Assembly (NCBI RefSeq): GCF_009835145.1
Contig: NZ_APKE01000036.1
Coordinates: 1-64,000, forward strand
Length of the DNA stretch: 64,000 bases
Direction of reading: 5' to 3'
DNA from: Profundibacterium mesophilum KAUST100406-0324
GTDB taxonomy: Bacteria; Pseudomonadota; Alphaproteobacteria; Rhodobacterales; Rhodobacteraceae
Position 1 is the stretch's first letter; each line of letters begins with the position of its first letter. The notes beneath the pieces were generated by a model. It was not told the origin of the DNA and ran no database searches. It was given only the letters and a program-made list of their open reading frames with translations. A program made the translations under genes and the position numbers. Of this stretch, positions 60,606 to 64,000 are shown one piece after another.

Positions 60606-61276
60606 TGAGCCTGCACCTGTTCGACCGGAATTTCGATGCCGAACTCGCCGAGGAGGCCGAGGCCGCAAGGGCCAGGGACGCGCCGAGTGCCGAGGAGATC
60701 GCCTTGATGCTCGCCGCGGCGCGCGCCGAGGGCGTTGCGGAAGGTCTGGAGCAGGGCCGCGCCGAGGGGCGCGCCCGAAGCGAGGCCGAGATCGAGGCCC
60801 GCCGCGCCGCCGCGCTCGAGACGATGATGCCCCAGATCGCCGCGATCTTCGCGGCGGCGGCGGAGCACAGGAAGTCTCTCGAGGCGGAGGCACTCGATTT
60901 CGCGATATCGCTCTGCGCGCAGCTTTTCCCCCAACTGCTCAAGGAGGAAGCGCCCGTGCGGTGCGAGCACGAGATCAGGCGCGCCATCGCCCTTGCCCTC
61001 GGCAGCCCCAGCCTGACACTCTCCATGGCGCCGGAAACCCATGCCGAGATCGCCCCCGTCCTCGCCGCCGCGGCAAGGTCGGCCGGCATGATCCGCGAGC
61101 CCGAGCTGATCGCGGAGCCGGCCCTTTCGGTAGGCGAGATGCGCGCCGAATGGCTGAACGGAACGGCCGAATTTTCCTATCCCGCCATCTGCGCAGGAAT
61201 TCTCGATGCGCTGCGCAACGCCCGGTCGTCACTCGGACAGACCCCCACCCCAAACGAGAGCATGCCCCGTGTCTGA
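60605..61276 (+). CDS. fliH: Flagellar assembly protein FliH
   Basis: 223 residues from ATG 60605. The N-terminal third is Ala/Glu-rich coiled coil with GEGxxxG-like ARAEGVAEGLEQGRAEGRARS repeats, followed by the FliH C-terminal domain (ALDFAISLCAQLFPQLL). It controls FliI. The sequence is divergent, which is normal for FliH. It overlaps fliN by 8 bases. Confidence 0.82.
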   Translation: MSLHLFDRNFDAELAEEAEAARARDAPSAEEIALMLAAARAEGVAEGLEQGRAEGRARSEAEIEARRAAALETMMPQIAAIFAAAAEHRKSLEAEALDFAISLCAQLFPQLLKEEAPVRCEHEIRRAIALALGSPSLTLSMAPETHAEIAPVLAAAARSAGMIREPELIAEPALSVGEMRAEWLNGTAEFSYPAICAGILDALRNARSSLGQTPTPNESMPRV

Positions 61277-61673
61277 CACTGACAACACCAAGACCGCCCC
61301 CGAGACCGCCACCTCCAAGCCCGAGCCGGTCGGCGACGCCTCCGATGTCTTCCCCGAATTCACCGCCGATGCCGCCGACACCGCGCCCCCCGAGCCGTCG
61401 GGCACCACGGATGCAAAGGGACGCAACATCGACGCGATGCTCAATGTCGGCTTGAACGTGCAGGTCGTTCTGGGCCGCAGCCGGATGCCGATCTCGAACC
61501 TGCTGAAACTGTCGCGCGGCTCGGTCATCGAGCTCGACAAGCGGATCGGCGAGCCTGTCGAGCTGATCATCAACGACCGCCTCGTCGCGCGCGGCGATCT
61601 GGTCAAGCTCACCGGCGAGAGGATCGGCGTCTCGCTCACCGAGATCGTCAAGGATTACATCAACGAGACCTGA
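61269..61673 (+). CDS. fliN: Flagellar motor switch protein FliN
   Basis: 134 residues from GTG 61269. The first 60 residues are Thr/Pro/Asp-rich and disordered; the SpoA domain follows (LNVQVVLGRSRMPISNLLKLSRGSVIELDK, then RGDLVKLTGERIGVSLTEIV). FliN forms the bottom of the C-ring with FliM. It is coupled to fliH by an 8-base overlap. Confidence 0.94.
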   Translation: MSDTDNTKTAPETATSKPEPVGDASDVFPEFTADAADTAPPEPSGTTDAKGRNIDAMLNVGLNVQVVLGRSRMPISNLLKLSRGSVIELDKRIGEPVELIINDRLVARGDLVKLTGERIGVSLTEIVKDYINET

Positions 61674-61694
61674 GCAGAACGCAAAGGGGCCGAT

Positions 61695-62564
61695 GTGCCG
61701 TCCATCCTGATCACCCGCGCGGGGCGTATCCCTGCCAATCGCCGACGCGGCCTGTGGATCACGGGCGGCGCGTTGCTGCTCGGCACGCTGTTTCCCGGAA
61801 TGCTAGCAGCCCAGGAGGCGGCGGGCCTGCTCGATTCGCTGTCCCAGGCGCTCGGCGGCGCGCCCGATGGCTCCGACGAGCGGGCCAGCCTGTCGGGCCG
61901 GCTGCTACAGATCATCGCCCTGATGACGGTGCTGAGCATTGCGCCGGGACTGCTGGTCGTGATGACGAGCTTCACCCGTTTCGTGATCGTCTTCTCGATC
62001 CTGCGCTCGGCACTCGGACTGAACCAGACGCCGCCCAACATGGTACTCTCCTCGATGGCGCTCTTCATGACCTTCTTCGTGATGCAGCCGGTCTTCGAGG
62101 ATGCCTGGCAGGACGGCTTGGCTCCACTGCTCGACAATTCGATCACCGAGGAGCAGGCGCTGCAACGTGTCGGCGACCCGTTCAAGACCTTCATGTTCGC
62201 CAATACCCGCCCGAAGGATCTCGCGCTCTTTCGCGATCTCGCCGCGCGGCGTTCCGGCGAGACCGAGGCCGAGCCCTCGCCCGAGCCGCAGACGGCGCAG
62301 GAGGCGGGCTGGCGCGAGCTGGTCCCCGCCTTCATGATCTCCGAGCTGCGCCGCGCCTTCTCGATCGGCTTCCTGATCTACCTGCCGTTCGTAGCCATCG
62401 ACCTCGTCGTGGCATCGGTCCTGATGAGTGCCGGCATGATGATGCTCCCGCCCGTTCTGATTTCCCTGCCCTTCAAGGTCATATTCTTCGTTCTGATCGA
62501 TGGCTGGTACATGCTGGCGGGAAGTCTCATGGAAAGCTATGCTCCCCTGGCAGGTGGCGGGTGA
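61695..62564 (+). CDS. fliP: Flagellar export protein FliP
   Basis: 289 residues from GTG 61695. A signal peptide (GLWITGGALLLGTLFPGMLAAQ) precedes the four-helix FliP core: LSIAPGLLVVMTSFTRFVIVFSILRSALGL and ELRRAFSIGFLIYLPFVAIDLVVASVLMSAGMMMLPP are diagnostic. It forms the export gate with FliQ and FliR, which are encoded in the flgB operon. No fliO was found next to it. Confidence 0.95.
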   Translation: MPSILITRAGRIPANRRRGLWITGGALLLGTLFPGMLAAQEAAGLLDSLSQALGGAPDGSDERASLSGRLLQIIALMTVLSIAPGLLVVMTSFTRFVIVFSILRSALGLNQTPPNMVLSSMALFMTFFVMQPVFEDAWQDGLAPLLDNSITEEQALQRVGDPFKTFMFANTRPKDLALFRDLAARRSGETEAEPSPEPQTAQEAGWRELVPAFMISELRRAFSIGFLIYLPFVAIDLVVASVLMSAGMMMLPPVLISLPFKVIFFVLIDGWYMLAGSLMESYAPLAGGG

Positions 62565-62595
62565 GCGCCCTTATGACGAAGGAAGGACTTCCCCG

Positions 62596-63651
62596 ATGAG
62601 CAGCCCCTCGATCAGCATGGCCGCGACGGCAGCGCGCCCCACCGCACCGCGCCGCCGGTTCCGCGGTCCCGAGAAGGCCGCGATCCTGTTCCTGTGTCTC
62701 GGTGAGGAACGCGGCTCGTCGCTGATGAAGAAACTGTCCGAGGACGACATCCAGAAGATCACCCGTGCGATGTCCGGCCTCGGGACGATCTCGGCCGAGC
62801 AGGTCGAGGAGGTGATGGCCGAGTTCTCCGACCACCTGACCAACGGGGGCGGCGTCGTCGGCTCCTTCGCTGTGGCCGAGAACCTGTTGCGCAGTTTCCT
62901 GCCCAACGACAAGGTCAACAACATCCTCAAGGACATCCGCGGACCGATGCGCGAGCGCGACCTGTGGTCGAAGTTCAGCAACCTGCACGAAACGGTCATC
63001 GCGAATTTCCTCAAGGGCGAGCACGAGCAGACGGCGGCGGTCATCCTGACGAATGTCAGCGCCGAGATCGCCGCGAAGGTCCTGCCGCATCTCGACCGCG
63101 AGAAGGCCCGCAACATCATCGAACGGATGATCCGGATCGAGGCGGTGCCGCATCACATGATGAAGGAAATCGAGGAGACGCTGCAAAGCGACGTCATGGC
63201 CGCCTCCTCGCAGCCTACCTCCACCGAGATGCAGCAACGCATGGCGGATCTCTTCAACAGGCTCGACCAGACCCTCTTCGAGGAGTTGAGCCCGGTCCTC
63301 GAGGAACGCGTGCCCGAACAGTTCCTGAGCATTCGCCAGAAGATGTTCACCTTCGACGACCTCGTGCGCCTCGACGCCCAAAGCCTGGCGCGCGTGATCC
63401 GGAACCTGCAGGGCAATACGCTGCCGCTGGCGCTGCGCGGTGCAAGCAAGGAGCTGCGCGATCACTTCCTCAATGCGCTGCCGGGCCGGTCGCGCGACAT
63501 GTTGCTGGACGAGATGAACCTGATGGGCCCGGTGCGCGGACGCGAGGCGCGTGCGGCGCAGACCGAGATCGTCGATGTGGCCAAGGATCTTGCCGAGGAA
63601 GGGATCATCGTCCTGCCGCTGGCCGACGAGGATGACGAGATGCTCGACTGA
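62596..63651 (+). CDS. fliG: Flagellar motor switch protein FliG
   Basis: 351 residues from ATG 62596, with AAGGAC 9 bases upstream. Three armadillo-like domains: FRGPEKAAILFLCLGEERGSSL at the start, the middle LPHLDREKARNIIERMIRIEA, and a C-terminal torque domain with VIRNLQGNTLPLALRGASKELRDHFLNALPGRS. It transmits torque from the stator to the MS-ring. Position 31 bases after fliP ends the operon. Confidence 0.95.
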   Translation: MSSPSISMAATAARPTAPRRRFRGPEKAAILFLCLGEERGSSLMKKLSEDDIQKITRAMSGLGTISAEQVEEVMAEFSDHLTNGGGVVGSFAVAENLLRSFLPNDKVNNILKDIRGPMRERDLWSKFSNLHETVIANFLKGEHEQTAAVILTNVSAEIAAKVLPHLDREKARNIIERMIRIEAVPHHMMKEIEETLQSDVMAASSQPTSTEMQQRMADLFNRLDQTLFEELSPVLEERVPEQFLSIRQKMFTFDDLVRLDAQSLARVIRNLQGNTLPLALRGASKELRDHFLNALPGRSRDMLLDEMNLMGPVRGREARAAQTEIVDVAKDLAEEGIIVLPLADEDDEMLD

Positions 63652-63750
63652 CCCCCCGGGCCCGTGATCCGGTCGGCGTGGTCCGGTCGCCCCTCCGGGC
63701 GCGTTTGCACGGCGTTGCTCGGACGATGTCGGGGCGGTGCCCGGGCAGCG

Positions 63751-64000
63751 CTACCTGTAGCGTATCGGCGAGGCGGTGATCGCCTCGATGTTCAGCGTGA
63801 TCGGGGTGAACCCACCCCCTGCCCCGGCCTGCACCGCGCCTCTCATCAGCTGGACGGCGGCGTTGCTGGCCAGACGCTCGGTGTCGAGCGCGTCCGACAC
63901 CGCGACGAACTTGCGCTCGAGCTTGCGCACCTCCGCCGGGTCCTGCAGCTTCTCGAGGTCGAACTTCTTGGTGAAGAGCGCGGCCTGCCTGTCGATGTCG
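63751..64000 (-). CDS. C-terminal fragment, probably a DUF1217 flagellar-associated protein
   Basis: About 83 residues of a gene that continues past the right edge. The end reads FTKKFDLEKLQDPAEVRKLERKF, then SNAAVQLM, and finishes ASPIRYR with a TAG stop. Helical Lys/Glu-rich composition near an FTKKF segment resembles the end of DUF1217 proteins found beside flagellar genes in Rhodobacteraceae. It is convergent with fliG (99-base gap). The assignment is tentative because only the C-terminus is visible. Confidence 0.5.
   Translation of the reverse strand, partial: DIDRQAALFTKKFDLEKLQDPAEVRKLERKFVAVSDALDTERLASNAAVQLMRGAVQAGAGGGFTPITLNIEAITASPIRYR

Overview
The window is GC-rich, densely packed bacterial chromosome. 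The flagellar gene order (fliL-fliM-small membrane protein-motE against fliF-fliH-fliN-fliP-fliG, and a lytic transglycosylase between fliQ and flhA), a DUF2793 protein and a GSCFA sulfotransferase fusion point to an alphaproteobacterium of the Rhodobacteraceae/Roseobacter type. No rRNA, tRNA, CRISPR array, insertion sequence or prophage was seen. The species cannot be named from the sequence.

Layout. (1) 0-5 kb: a Tat-exported molybdenum hydroxylase (isoquinoline 1-oxidoreductase type) with a cytochrome running off the left edge, a Phd/PIN toxin-antitoxin pair with its own promoter and operator, then rpe-gph. (2) 5-31 kb: a surface-polysaccharide locus with five glycosyltransferase genes (three GT2, one GT4-type and a 1405-residue multidomain protein) plus one GT-A-like protein whose C-terminal domain is unrecognised, four sulfotransferase-like proteins, UDP-galactopyranose mutase, UDP-glucose dehydrogenase, KpsM/KpsT/KpsE-type export proteins and a large RTX protein. 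Together they suggest an ABC-exported, sulfated polysaccharide with galactofuranose and uronic acid. The 1405-residue protein opens with a domain that carries the galectin sugar-binding pattern. (3) 31-32 kb: a DUF2793 protein resembling the unlinked tail-fibre genes of gene transfer agents. (4) 32-42 kb: a quinone oxidoreductase, a TetR regulator and a tightly overlapping operon (acyl-CoA dehydrogenase, MaoC hydratase, flavin oxidoreductase, histidine phosphatase, APH-type kinase, acyl-CoA synthetase, membrane protein). The kinase plus ACAD10/11-like dehydrogenase plus synthetase set resembles the phosphorylation route for 4-hydroxyacids. (5) 41.6-47.4 kb: a urate-to-glyoxylate pathway (puuD, uraH, a puuE-uraD fusion, allA, ureidoglycine aminohydrolase) with a DMT permease. 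(6) 47.5-64 kb: one SDR gene, then flagellar export apparatus, rod, MS-ring and C-ring genes, ending in a fragment that looks like a DUF1217 protein.

How the parts work together. In region 2, Glf and Ugd supply UDP-Galf and UDP-GlcA, the glycosyltransferases assemble the chain, the sulfotransferases would decorate it from PAPS, and KpsM/T/E would export it. The outer-membrane channel and the Kdo-linker transferases are not in the window. In region 5 every step from urate to glyoxylate is present except allantoate amidohydrolase. In region 6 fliI diverges from flgB-flgC-fliE-fliQ-sltF-flhA-fliR-flhB, and fliL-fliM-motE diverges from fliF-fliH-fliN-fliP-fliG. fliO, fliJ and fliK are not seen.
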